Below are positions 1 to 10,228 of a stretch of DNA of 36,164 bases, piece after piece. The stretch covers positions 1 to 36,164 of the forward strand of contig JADNYJ010000324.1 in assembly GCA_015501075.1 (NCBI GenBank). The letters are read 5' to 3'. The stretch is from Gymnopilus junonius (Eukaryota > Basidiomycota > Agaricomycetes > Agaricales > Galerinaceae). The notes beneath the pieces are model-generated. The model was not told where the DNA came from and did no database searches. It was given only the letters and a program-made list of their open reading frames with translations. The translations under genes were made by a program, and so were the position numbers. Numbering within the stretch: position 1 is the first letter of the stretch; every line of letters starts with the position of its first letter.

Positions 1-426
1 TTCACGCTACTTGACTTCAATCCCTGGAACGTCAAACGTTTCCAAGGAAAGGACCTCTCGAACGTGCGGCATCCGACTCGCACAGTCATTGGCGTAAATC
101 CTATTCCTGCCTCCACACCCGTTGAAGAGAATCACCCATTAGCGGAATTACCTGAAAATATATGCCCTCGTCTAGACTCGTTTGCCGAAGACGTTGTGTC
201 CAGGCTTCCATATGTCGAGTATTCTCATCTCGACCATTTCCATTATATGGCGCATACCTCGGTTTTAATCGATGAGGAGAGGTTGATAGGCCTAAAGGTA
301 AATGCTTTTTTGATCCAATTAAATTTTTTTATTTGTAATCTGACTACGTACTATTAGTCGCATTCTCCACAGGATCTCCACTTCGACCAGGAAGCTGATT
401 CTCTTGATGCCATGTATTTTGGGTAA
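1..426 (+). CDS. F-box-type protein, C-terminal end (partial)
   Basis: The reading frame is open from the first base, so the start lies outside the window. Exon one runs to 297, a phase-0 intron fills 298-372 (gt...cag), and a last exon of 17 codons ends at the TAA at 424-426. The tail reads LLDFNPWNV early, then EDVVSRLPY, then IDEERLIGLK just before the intron. This pattern (a 'DFNP' strand, an acidic 'E-D/E-V-x-S-x-LPY' segment and a closing '(M/I)DEERLIGLK') is one I associate with the C-terminal part of long Agaricomycete F-box proteins, whose N-terminal F-box would bind SKP1. The F-box itself is not visible here, so the family call rests on the tail alone. The unusually short final exon could be a sign of a shortened C-terminus. 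Confidence 0.5.
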
Positions 427-675
427 ATTTTCATAAATGATAGGTGCCGTTGACGTTGCCCGAAACACGCACGCCATGAAATTTGAGATACCATATATCA
501 TAGGCTCAGAATATAACCCCACATTTGCCATACAAATTACAACAAGAGCCAATATTCGAGTGCTATGTCATAATTAGGTTTCTCTTTCAAGGCCATTTAT
601 CTTTTTATCTTTTGGTAACAGCAACATAATGCCACCCTCCAATCTCTCCAGCTGCCGTGTCAGTACCCTTGCGTG

Positions 676-1997
676 TCAGGGCAAAACTATCCCGTCACCT
701 ATCTCGCTATCCACATCACCTATCTCGACTGAATTTGGCAAATGTGGGCAGGTAAGGGGAGCAGAATAATGGCTTAGGCTCTGGGCAATGCTCTGAGTCA
801 CCCAGATCTGATGCTCCATCATGCTGGTGCCACACCAGTCGTCGCAAAATATCTCTAAACTTGCAGAGTATAACTCGAGCTTCTGCAGTAGGGGAAGACT
901 GCGCGAAACCATTTCCATGATTATGGTCTACAGGTGCCATTGTTTAAGATGGTGGTAAGAAATCAATTGCCATAATCAGAGTTGATAATCTTACGACGAC
1001 GTCTTCTTTCTTTTTCTCTTTCCTTTCCCCGTCCATCTGAGGGTCGTCTGTAAAGTTATGAGATAAAACGGATATCCAAGAACCTTCAAATTCTTGCAAC
1101 GGGATAAAATGGACGCGTTGTGGCCACCAAAGCACCAAAGGCCTTCATAAGATGCATGTATGTGTAGGCCATGTAGTTGCCAACTTGGACGGTGAGACTT
1201 GTCAGATTTGTATTCAAACTTAACATTTCTGCCAGGTTCGACCATATTTGCGCACGATGACCAGAGGTATCCTTGGCGTCGTCGGCAACGATTGATATCT
1301 TTTCTATACCACGTAAATGATGCAACAGTAGGCCGAACACGACAGTATTAAATTCCAAGCGTAGACTGCGAAGATGTTTGAAAGATAGGATCGCTTGCAT
1401 AGCAGCTCTCTGAGCCCATTCATTGTCTTGATACAGAACTCTCCAGCTAAGATTTGCGATGAGCGACACATATTTGGCTGTGAGCAAGTTATAAACACAG
1501 TACCTTACTGAAGTGACATTCTCCAAAGCAGTAAGGGCAGGCAAAAGGTACTTTTTTGTTTCCTGTTCGATGGACAATAATTGTGCGTCATTCTGGCGGC
1601 TTGGGAACTTGAGCCAACTTGCCATCTATATAGCATTCGGTATCGCCGGGGTTATAATTGCATTTCAAGGTGAGACGTTTGAGGATCAAGTTGGTGGTAC
1701 TTAGTCCGGGAAGCCCCTGGTGAGGCACCACTCCCTAAGCATTGTAGTTTGGTAATGCTTGTAGATGCGTTAAGCACATTGATGTTGTACGATATTGTCT
1801 CGAGTATGGACTTCTCGAGGAACTGGCCGAGTTGCTTACAGCAAAGTCGAAGATTCTTAATGTCCTCTAAATCTGACTAACGCCAAATTGGAAGGTGAGT
1901 GAGCCGGAGCGTTACATGTTTACCCAGGAGATCTACGTACCATATTCCCTATCATCTCCAGCACCTCTGGAGCAATGGAGAGTATTCTGGCGCCCAT
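676..1997 (-). pseudogene. F-box/LRR pseudogene, paralogue of the gene at 5487-7303
   Basis: Read on the minus strand, the ATG at 1997 opens a short exon (LSIAPEVLEMI) resembling an F-box start. An intron (gtacgt...gttag) follows, then an exon with DIKNLRLCCKQL. Start, first intron, a second intron near 1443-1500 and a third near 935-1000 all match the positions in the paralogue at 5487-7303, and several blocks align (ALTALENVTSV, NEWAQ, YEGLWCFG, and a final exon ending near HLPNS). The copy is broken: the frame changes near 1700 and near 1600, about 200 codons of the LRR middle are missing near 1185 so that the text jumps straight to YEGLWCFG in another frame, and the frame changes again before the third intron. 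The final exon ends at the TGA at 676-678. I infer a dead duplicate. A functional short form is unlikely with so many frame changes. Confidence 0.75.
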
Positions 1998-2494
1998 GAC
2001 TGCGAGAGTACGAAACTAGGAACCAGCGCCTGAGGCAGGAGGCTAAAGGGAATCAAAGGAGGATCAAACGGCTTATGTTGCCCAATGGTTACGGAGGGGC
2101 TGTGTTCTGAACAGTTGTTTCAGGTAGATCGAACACTTGAAACGTGAGCCAAAGGGCGGCTGCTGTGAAGATGGACACATTGGAAAGGAAAGGAAAGGAT
2201 TGTTACTGGGCAGGTCCCAATTTTGGAAGATGGCGAATGGATGGAGAAAATAACAGTCATGTTTACATAGTATGCATTATACTACATGTGTTCAACGTTG
2301 GACTACCAAATCTACTGGCTCAGAACAGCCACTTCATCATCATGAACCCACTCGAGTCAGTAAAGAAGGTCGGTTTTCTAAACATCATACAAGGTAATGT
2401 GAAGGAAGGTCATCCGGTACGGCAATACTTAATTTAATAATTTTGATAAGAAGATCTCGCTCTCAAGAAATACAAGGACATTCATTCCGAGACC
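1998..2494. other. intergenic, no gene seen
   Basis: It lies between the start of the F-box pseudogene and the 3' end of the DUF2235 gene. I see no convincing coding pattern; the open frame at about 2144-2437 has no ATG at its head, no recognisable motif and low-complexity composition. It should hold the pseudogene's former promoter and the hydrolase 3' UTR. Confidence 0.5.
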
Positions 2495-4650
2495 TCATTC
2501 AACCCACGTTACAGACGAAAAGTCCAACTTAGCTTTCGGATGATACTTTTTGCCCTGAGCGTCCTCGGCTTCCATTCTCATCTTCACTGTGCGATGAATT
2601 TTGATTCCATGCTTCTCAGGCGGGATCTCTCGCCCACCACCCATATTCCAATGCAAAACCGTCTTCCAGGTGGAGTGGTTCGCCTTCTGGAAACGGAGCT
2701 TCACAGGAATGATCTCGAGAAGCCACCAGAACCTGTTCAAAATTAACTGGTCGTAGATCGGGGCTAGCGCGTCCTTGCGATCAGCTTCTTCTTCAGATTC
2801 AGCGAGTTCAATGGGAAAGAATGGACTGGATTCTTGCACTGTCTGTTCGACCGACAGTTTCTTTGGAATCGACTGAATGGAGCATGTCGCGAGCGAGGAG
2901 GTATCGAGAGGCAAGGCAGGTGGACGAGGAAGAACAGTCGGATAGAGAGAACCAGGGTCTAATCCAATGCACTTCAGGCCCTCGGCGCTGAACATGATTC
3001 CGCTTTGGGCTTTGAAACATTCGCGGATCATCCATCGCAATGGAATGCGCGCAAGGCATGGTTTGATGCCATTTTCGACTGAGAGGGGTTCAAGTTAATA
3101 TTAACAGAGATTCAGAAACAGTACGTCGCCTTACCAGACCCGCCGCCAATGTCTGGACAATCAAACTGTCAGCTCATGGACAGCCAGAAAGTACTGATAG
3201 ACATACCACAGTGACACCCTGCAAACCATACCTGTTTAGTTCAATCGCTAATTAGCTATACGCCGCGCCATGGAGCCAATAGAACCGCACCTCATCAATA
3301 TCTGTAGCGGCCATCCAATCCTTCGTATATTTCGTCTCCAATGCCATAAGCGATCCAGAACGACTACTACCCCCCTGCGAAGAATGAGAATGCTTCTGCT
3401 TCTTTTTCAACTCCTCGATGTTGCGATCGGTGATGCTTAGGAACTGCTCGATCTCATTGGGTCGATTCCAAAGGTTGGCTTTGAACTTTGCTCGGCGTTC
3501 ATCTAAAGAAACCGCATGCCTGAACGTCTTCACCACTGTGTTGGAAGTAGTGAAAGGAAGTCGGCGAGGTATAAGTCCAACAGAAGCAACCGTGTCCCTT
3601 TAAATTTAATTGATGTGAGCATTTTGAAATGCCGATCAAAGTTAAACCGTACCAAACACCTAAGAATTCAATATCGACGTCCATAGAAAAAGTCTTCTTG
3701 AACATGTTTGACTGATTCCAACCTTTTTCGTCTGCGCGTGTATACATCTTGTACGCGAAAGGAACTTGCTGTGTATTGGAAGTCGGAAGTAGGCCAACTT
3801 TGTGGATCATGCCCGCAAGGCTATTGGCGAATTAGGCCCTTCGACGATCAAAAAGTATAAGAAGACGGACCATCGAGCAGTGTAGGCACCTCGTGAAAAG
3901 CCAAAGATGCAGATACGATCACCTGCACGATCTTGCGACACTCTGGTTAGATAAAGGTTGAATGGAAATGGGAGATATTACGAACAATTTTGCATGAGAA
4001 ATTCATATCCACCTACGCCTCAGTCAGAAATATGATATACTCTCTATAGAGTAGAACAGGACGTTACCCATGATATGGGCATCAAGGTTCCACGCGATTG
4101 CCATGTCGAGAGTCTAGAAAACGAAGTGAGAGTTTTTCCTCATTCATTATATGAAAAGGATGCGAGCGAACCTGGCTGAGTTTCGACATCATTGGGGTGG
4201 CAATTTCGGGTACAGTGTACGTGCCGATTCCAGCCTGGAAATCCACACCATACAAGTTACAACCTGAAGCAGACAAACGCGAAAAGAACTAACCTGGTAA
4301 TAGACGAGTTGTTTGGCTGGGTCGTCCTTTTTGAGCATGCTGAAAAACTCGATGATATTCGAATTCTGGGTATATGAGAATCACGACACCCTGAAAACAT
4401 TTCAAACAATTTTCACTGACATCAGAGTCGAATCTATAGAATGAAGAAGGTCGTCTTTAAGCGTACGCAGAGTTTTTATTGGAAGAACGTACTGGTCGCC
4501 GGTACCATCAAAACATAGAACCAGTGTTCGAAAAGGATGCTTGGGGGGAACCGTGTCTATGATGGGCGAAATAGAAGAGCTAGACGAGGATGGAACAGGT
4601 TCGTGCAAGCCATTGGTAGTTTGCGTCTCATACCTAATAGTGGAGGCCAT
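2495..4650 (-). CDS. DUF2235 alpha/beta-hydrolase-like protein, 12 exons, 510 aa
   Basis: Joined exons on the minus strand: 4650-4493, 4433-4421, 4365-4294, 4234-4172, 4113-4068, 4012-3986, 3922-3871, 3820-3653, 3597-3291, 3231-3207, 3152-3135, 3078-2495. They sum to 1533 bases, a clean multiple of three, and every junction keeps phase. The family signature is clear: LVLCFDGTGDQFDSDNSN near residues 43-60, AGIGTYTVPE, the nucleophile elbow GFSRGAYTAR (Ser about 136), FLGVWDTVASVG, and VWFAGCHCDIGGG (His about 309), which corresponds to the VWFPGVHSDVGGG motif of bacterial members. Ser, Asp and His positions expected for a serine hydrolase are all kept. Residues 20-30 are a serine-rich, probably disordered N-terminus. 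No signal peptide or membrane segment, so likely cytosolic. Known relatives include bacterial type VI phospholipase effectors, but the substrate of fungal members is not known to me. The only junction I am less sure of is exon 6/7 (N-C-D-R). Confidence 0.9.
4421..4433 (-). other. 13-base microexon of the DUF2235 gene
   Basis: Between the exon ending GACCA and the exon beginning AATTCGAAT, the family consensus demands the residues F-D-x-D. These are supplied only by the 13 bases at 4433-4421, flanked by ctatag on one side and gtcagt on the other. Including them gives GDQFDSDNSN in frame. Leaving them out shifts the frame. The two flanking introns are 59 and 55 bases. Confidence 0.85.
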
Positions 4651-5486
4651 CTGTAGGCGGGAAAGGTCAGCACGACGAAGCAGGCCAAGTGGGGTATATA
4701 AATTCAGTCCTCGAGAATGTCGATGAATTTACGTACGTGCAAGCGTCTTAAAGCGAAGCAGCAGAAGACTTGGTCAATCTCGATATCCACTTCCTACGTC
4801 CACGAACCAGTGGCTGTCAATTGGCTCTCTTACTCTATAAAGAACACAAAGTTCCTGTAAGGTTGAGGAAGTACACGTCATGTTTATCCCAAACAAAGAT
4901 GTCCGAGGTCATCTAAATGAGGTGCCATGCGCATTTGAGCAGAACGCCAATCAACGACATCCATCAAAGTAATGACTTCAATAGCCATAGCATAGAGAAA
5001 TTGAGGAGAAAAAGAGGTCCAAACTCGATAAAAATTAAATTAAAAACCACTCCTGCGTGTAATAGAGGTTATCTGCAAGGTTTGACCAGAGGATTCTGCG
5101 TCTTCTGATTGGCTTGGGGCGGTGGGGCTTCGACTTATTTGGGAATTCCTTAGGAATAATCCAACTTGCAGATAACCTCTAATGCGCAGAAATGAGCGCG
5201 ATAAGGTTGTCTTTCAAGGGTAGTGGTGGCAAGAGGAGGAGGAGTATGTTTAAATTTTCAATTTCCGTCAAATTCACGTGACCCGACGGCACGGGAATTA
5301 GTCCCCCGAGTTCCGAGGAGTTGGTGATGGATTTCTAAATGAAGAGCTAGTCGTTGCCCAGGTACTTTATGACCCTCCACCGAGAGGGAATTCCAGAATC
5401 CCTTGAGAAACCCTGAAGCTCTGTGAACCATTTTATGCTCCACGATCATACAAAAAATTAGTGAATTGAGCGAGAGGATCTCGAGG
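4651..5486. other. intergenic between divergent genes, holds a MITE-like element
   Basis: The hydrolase and the downstream F-box gene point away from each other, so both promoters should lie here. A TATATAAAT stretch sits near 4695, and a CACGTGAC E-box-like motif lies at about 5276. The 5063-5181 inverted-repeat element is described separately. No coding pattern seen. Confidence 0.5.
5063..5181. mobile_element. MITE-like element, 17-base perfect terminal inverted repeats
   Basis: TAGAGGTTATCTGCAAG at 5063-5079 is repeated as its exact reverse complement at 5165-5181. The unit is 119 bases long with 85 bases between the arms. Both outer ends are TA, which fits 15-base inverted repeats flanked by a TA target duplication, the insertion habit of Tc1/mariner elements. 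There is no coding capacity, so it would be non-autonomous. It sits in the promoter region between two divergent genes. A hairpin with regulatory function is the alternative; one copy in the window cannot settle this. Confidence 0.6.
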
Positions 5487-7303
5487 ATGGCACACTTTTC
5501 CTCACTTGCTCCAGAACTGGTGGACTACATAGTGGAATATGTCAGTCCCTCCTTTTGGTCGACAATTACCGCATCTAACAGAATTTGTTCTAGTCCGAAA
5601 TTCAGGCAATAAAGAGCCTTCGATTAACATGCAAGTTTTTAGATGATCGACTTGCGTCGAAAGTCCTTCAAACGCTGTCGTTCGACATGGATCGGTATGA
5701 CTTCGAAAGTCAGATGGACATGATTCGATCATTGGCCACCACGTCATCCGATGCTGCGTCTCGGACAACTCGTAATCTAGTTGTGAAGTCGCTTTCTCCC
5801 AAGCATGACAACAACACCACGCAAGTGTATCATACCGTCGGACAGGAGCTAGTACGGTATCCTCCCGCACCATTTGAACAGAACATTTACAAGGCTGAAA
5901 AGGAACTCAAGTTGATCTTATTCGATGCTTTGACATCACTAAAGAATGTCAAATCAGCTAGGTACGTGCCTATCGTCTGAACTCATGGACTGTACGAACT
6001 GTCTACCATTACAGATGGGAAACAACTTCATCAGACGAAGAGTGGGCTCAGACCATTGTTCTCAATGCTCTTTTGTCCTACGCCAACCTCACGAGCTTGC
6101 ACATCAGTCTCACTCACGCTCGGATCGCAATTCCTTTCACCTCTTCTCAAATTTGGAAGAAATCATATTAGACGAGCACCTATCGTCGGACAAGAAATCC
6201 ATTGGTCAAGATACTGTTGTCAATTTGGCTGAACTGGTTGCACGATCACCTCCAGGACAAATTTCCAGCCTGACTGTTCATCGAGAATGGCATATGACAC
6301 GCTCTACCAAAGCCCTGAGCTTGCACGATTTGTTCCAATTCATGGATGAAGCCACCCCTCTACATTTGCAGCATCTCGGAATTAGTGGCTCTTTCGTGCG
6401 CCTCGATTCCGCCACTGTGCCTCATCTCCACCATCTCACCTCCTTACATATTAACAACGCCTTTGAGCCAACCCGGGAACCTGTGATTAAGGGCGCTAGA
6501 GGTACCTTTGTAAGATGTGGCACTGTCGCAGACGACGTCTTGGAGAAGCAGCGCGCTGTAGGGTCGAGTCTCAACCAGTTCTGGACCGATTTATCTCGAG
6601 AAAGTATTCATTTGGAAGAGATTGTCCTGAATAACGTCGTGCCGGGATTTATGCAGTATCTCACAACGTACTCTGGGTTGAAGAGACTTAAACTATCAGC
6701 TGTGTTTTTCACAACCACCGCAGGATCTGAGGCGTCTGCGCAAATGTTCTTCAACAATCCTTTCAAATTGGAAAGTCATTCGGATTCTCTTGAAAACCTC
6801 TCTATCAATGTCACCTACGAAGGCCTTTGGTGTTTTGGTCGGCATTGCGTAGATAGTATCTCTCAACTCAAGCTCCTGAAGAAACTAGAAATAGCCATAG
6901 CAGGCGACGACCTGGGACAACTTGAAGAGTCGGAGCCAGGTTCTATAAATCAGCAAGCAAATGTCATCGTAGGATTCTTACCTTATCCTCAAGTATTCTA
7001 ATGTAATATCCAAACCCCCAGAAACTATTGCTCGACACTGTGACTCTCCAACTTCCAAGAATGCGGCATTTGACGATTAACTCCGCAGTTCCTGAATCCC
7101 ACAGAGGGTCGAAGATAGGGACTAGGAGCTACATGTACATGCGTTCCGTGAAAACGAAAATCATTGACAGCATAGGCCAATATAAGGCGCCTCCTGCCTG
7201 CATTCATTTACCAAGTATCGGCGTTTCGGGAACCGTCTACCATCCAAAGTCTGATTATATAGGCGAGAACGGCAGCGTAGTATGGGGTTACCATGTAGCA
7301 TGA
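5487..7303 (+). CDS. F-box/LRR protein, 4 exons, one apparent frame break
   Basis: Exons 5487-5540, 5594-5961, 6015-6968 and 7022-7303; introns of 53 bases each, the last with a good TCTAAT branch site. The first exon (SLAPELVDYIVEY) and start of the second (IKSLRLTCKFL) look like a compact F-box, followed by irregular leucine-rich segments (LTSLHISL, LHHLTSLHINNA, LKRLKLSAVFF, SLENLSINVTYEGLWCFG). F-box proteins recruit substrates to SCF ubiquitin ligases; here the LRR part would be the substrate reader. Exon 3 begins in one frame (DEEWAQTIVLNALL) and continues in another (FSNLEEIILDEH) with a stop at 6169-6171 in the first, so one base seems missing between about 6110 and 6165. No alternative splice keeps both conserved blocks. 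It is either a recent pseudogene or a sequencing error. It is the less damaged paralogue of 676-1997. Confidence 0.75.
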
Positions 7304-7309
7304 ATAAAT
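7304..7309 (+). terminator. AATAAA polyadenylation signal candidate
   Basis: AATAAA overlaps the end of the TGA stop region of the F-box gene and is followed by a second ATAAAA. The next gene converges only 140 bases away, so the two 3' UTRs must be very short or overlap. Confidence 0.4.
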
Positions 7310-7443
7310 AAAACATTGGTTCAGATACGAATAACACTTAGTGAACGTACAGATACTGACTAGACTGTACTGCTAGGGATGTTGTGGAGGGTACACAAAT
7401 TTACATTTCTTTAACTACAAAGATCAGAAAATGGGCTCGCATG

Positions 7444-9015
7444 TTACGCAGAAGGCGTTGGAGATTCTTCGGTGATGGGCTGGGGCTCCTCGGTTAAGGA
7501 AATATTCGCAGCATTGGGCCTTCGACGGGACCATTCTGGAGTGGGCAGTCCAAGTGAATTGGCTATCCAGACCACGACACCCATGATAATTCCACATAGC
7601 ATCGCAAGGATGACGAGGATCACAAGGAAGGCTTTCCCGATGACTGTTCGACCCAGCCACTTGAAGGTAACATACGAACCCATCGCCACGAGCCATCCAC
7701 CTGCTGCGGAGGTGAGGCCAACGAAGGCGGATTTGAAGATGAGGTGATCATTGGGGATCCAAGGCGTATGGCGTGCGAGGCCCATTACAAAGAACATGTG
7801 GATGAACGGCAGAATGAAGGAGGCCCTCGAGACAATGCCCCAGTCCTTCTTGAGATAGGTGTTTGTGAAGAAGAGCTGGATTATTGATAACGAGAGGAGG
7901 AGAAAGAAGAGGGTACTCCAATAACCGTAGAAGGTTGCTGAGTAGCGATTATCGAATAGGTTTGGAGAGCTGATGGCATATCGAGGCGCTGCCGTCAGGT
8001 TGGAGAGTTCATGCATTGCAGCAGGGAAGTGTCGATACAGGGAAAAGAGAGTTGATGATGCTAGGAACAGCCGGACAGAAACGACGAGGATAGAGAATCG
8101 CGGTGCCGTTTCGTTCAACAGGAATTTATAGATAGATGCAAAGTGAAGCCCTGCGAGGTATGCAAGTATATATTGGATGGGGAAAAGAGAAGTGGGATTG
8201 AAGACCGCAAGATAAGGAACGAGGGCAGTTGGAGGACGTAGGAGACCTATGGACACGAAGCTGATCCAAAATTGCAAAACCACGAGAGCGGTGTACTTTG
8301 CCACGTTATATCGAACTTTGTTGGTCACAAAGCGTTTGTAAACCTTGAACCGCAAGTTGATAGTTCTGGCGACCGCATAAATCAAGTCGAAGACAAGTAG
8401 GAGGAGGATATACGCCATAGGACCCGATAAAATCCAGGTGTTTCCCTGCTGTTGAGCAAAAAATGGGACTTGTTTCCCATCTTCTTCTGGCCATGGCCCA
8501 TAAATGCGTTGGAGGAGCTGCATGGCATAATAGTAACCAGCGGCGTATATAGTAGTTTGCCATATCTTGACCAATGCAAAAAAGAGAGGGATATAATGGC
8601 GCTTGTGGACAGTCATTGAAAAGACTGACGAGAGTCCTGAGACGAAGAAGAGCAACCCGACAACGTTGTGTCGAGTCAGAGTAACAAAGAGAGTGAGGAA
8701 TAGGGACTGCCTGGGGTATTTCTCGTCGCTATAGTCGGGAATGTGGGCCACTGTTTCGAGGATGGCATGTTGAAGGACGAGCAAAAAGACGAGGAAAGCT
8801 CGCAGGTTGTCGAGTGCGCGGATTCGTTGAGATTTCTTCCCCTTCGCTGGCGGTGTGCTTTCTTTCGAATTGGTTGCTGCCGTGGATTCCGGTGATGAAA
8901 TCTCCAGTTTATCGTCCTCTATCTTCCCGCCCTGGGCCTCAACATCACCTGGGAGTGGTACCGCCACCTCAGCCTCCACAAGGACGAACTTCTCCGAAAC
9001 TTCCGGTGTGCTCAT
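7444..9015 (-). CDS. acyltransferase-3 family membrane protein, 523 aa, intronless
   Basis: A single open frame from the ATG at 9015 to the stop at 7444. Residues 1-60 are polar and acidic, likely cytosolic and disordered. From residue 64 comes RIRALDNLRAFLVFLLVLQH, the hallmark first helix of acyltransferase-3 proteins, with the conserved Arg/Asp and the likely catalytic His at 83. About ten hydrophobic helices follow, as usual for the family, and the tail is polar. Family members move acyl groups from acyl-CoA across a membrane onto sugars, lipids or small molecules; the acceptor cannot be read from the sequence. Lack of introns is unusual next to its intron-rich neighbours and could reflect retroposition or acquisition, though the codon use does not look foreign to me. 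It converges on the F-box gene at 5487-7303 and diverges from the DUF6534 pair. Confidence 0.85.
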   Translation of the reverse strand: MSTPEVSEKFVLVEAEVAVPLPGDVEAQGGKIEDDKLEISSPESTAATNSKESTPPAKGKKSQRIRALDNLRAFLVFLLVLQHAILETVAHIPDYSDEKYPRQSLFLTLFVTLTRHNVVGLLFFVSGLSSVFSMTVHKRHYIPLFFALVKIWQTTIYAAGYYYAMQLLQRIYGPWPEEDGKQVPFFAQQQGNTWILSGPMAYILLLLVFDLIYAVARTINLRFKVYKRFVTNKVRYNVAKYTALVVLQFWISFVSIGLLRPPTALVPYLAVFNPTSLFPIQYILAYLAGLHFASIYKFLLNETAPRFSILVVSVRLFLASSTLFSLYRHFPAAMHELSNLTAAPRYAISSPNLFDNRYSATFYGYWSTLFFLLLSLSIIQLFFTNTYLKKDWGIVSRASFILPFIHMFFVMGLARHTPWIPNDHLIFKSAFVGLTSAAGGWLVAMGSYVTFKWLGRTVIGKAFLVILVILAMLCGIIMGVVVWIANSLGLPTPEWSRRRPNAANISLTEEPQPITEESPTPSA

Positions 9016-10228
9016 CGCGCGGAGGGTGGAAACCTACGACAGAAAAAGTTTAGGACCGTATACCACAGTCCGTTGCTCTCCCTGTGGTTCTGACCGCGAA
9101 CTTGGGCACCGCTCGATCTTATTCGTCCACTTGATTCTGAAAAAAAGCTAAAACAAGGTTAAAACGCGACAGCATTAGAGGAGATGCTTTGCACTTCATT
9201 CAGGAAGAAAATACCTTCTTATCTACAGGCAGAGGCAAGCAGTATTTCAGCTTCAGTACCTGGCGACGCAGTGACCAGGCGGTGACCGTTCGATGTCGAC
9301 GACAGTGAGAACTGCGGCGGAGATTTCGGCAAAAATTCCTCCCAAATGGGGGATTAAGTCGGCCTTGTACTTAAAGGCTCGCCGATCTCCCGTGATTTTA
9401 CCCGCGTCATTTCCCACCAGCGTTAAGGTTTTGACCGGTTCAGCATATTACAATTTCAAACGCCTTGTGTCACTACCTTCTGCGAATTTCATCCTACTTT
9501 GCGCCCTTTTTCTCCCCACGATGCCTCTGTACTCATAGAAGAACAAAAGTTGGACAGCATGGTCGGTAAAGCTCATCAAACGAAGCAGCTCTTTTTTTAT
9601 CTTTCCATCAAATTGACTCTTTTCCCAGCCAGGTAGTGGCGAAGAAGTTTCTTAATGGCGTAAACATAGAGACCAGAAGACTGGGGCTTCTGGGGGCGGA
9701 GCCAGGTATCCTCCTACATCAACTCTCCCGGGCTTTCCTCGCTAAACCGAGGGTAGCGAGAAGGACATTCCAGTAAGTACAGGTTTTTTAGCCCTTTGGA
9801 CCATTCAAATTGCCCCCTCTCCCATATCACGGATCGCACCTTCTCTCCTTTCTGTGTCAACTATTTCCACTCAGACGTACTTTCATAGACATTCATCAGA
9901 GATTCTAGCGCTATTCGCCGCTGCAACTTAGTTTGACAGGTTGACAGGGACTCGTGGTGGGCGCCACCTGACTCGTAACATATGGGCATGACAGAAAGCT
10001 TACTTCGAAGCCATTCGCATCAGCGTGCAACAAAGCTCTCTCGAGCTCTTCCACTACTGCGTGCTTGAGCACAAGATCTTCCTCTTCACTATCTACCGAC
10101 CCGCTCTCCTTTCCAGACCCTCATTTCCATTTCCTTACGAAGCGGGATACCGCCTGACAATCGTTCAACCTCTGATATTCTATTCTCATATCCATCGGCC
10201 GTCCGCCAAATTAGGACCTACCACTGTT
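9016..10228. other. 1.2 kb divergent promoter region
   Basis: It separates the acyltransferase from the first DUF6534 gene, which point away from each other. The open frames inside (about 9293-9538 and 10025-10228) show no family motif, and the second simply runs into the DUF6534 first exon in its own frame. I see pyrimidine-rich stretches near 9560-9620 and 9800-9880, common upstream of basidiomycete start sites, but no repeat or RNA gene. Confidence 0.5.

Noticed and set aside
2144..2437. Open frame after the F-box pseudogene
   Set aside because: No ATG at its head and no protein-like pattern; probably chance.
7472..9053. Plus-strand frames opposite the acyltransferase
   Set aside because: Antisense shadows of a 523-codon membrane protein; no motifs of their own.
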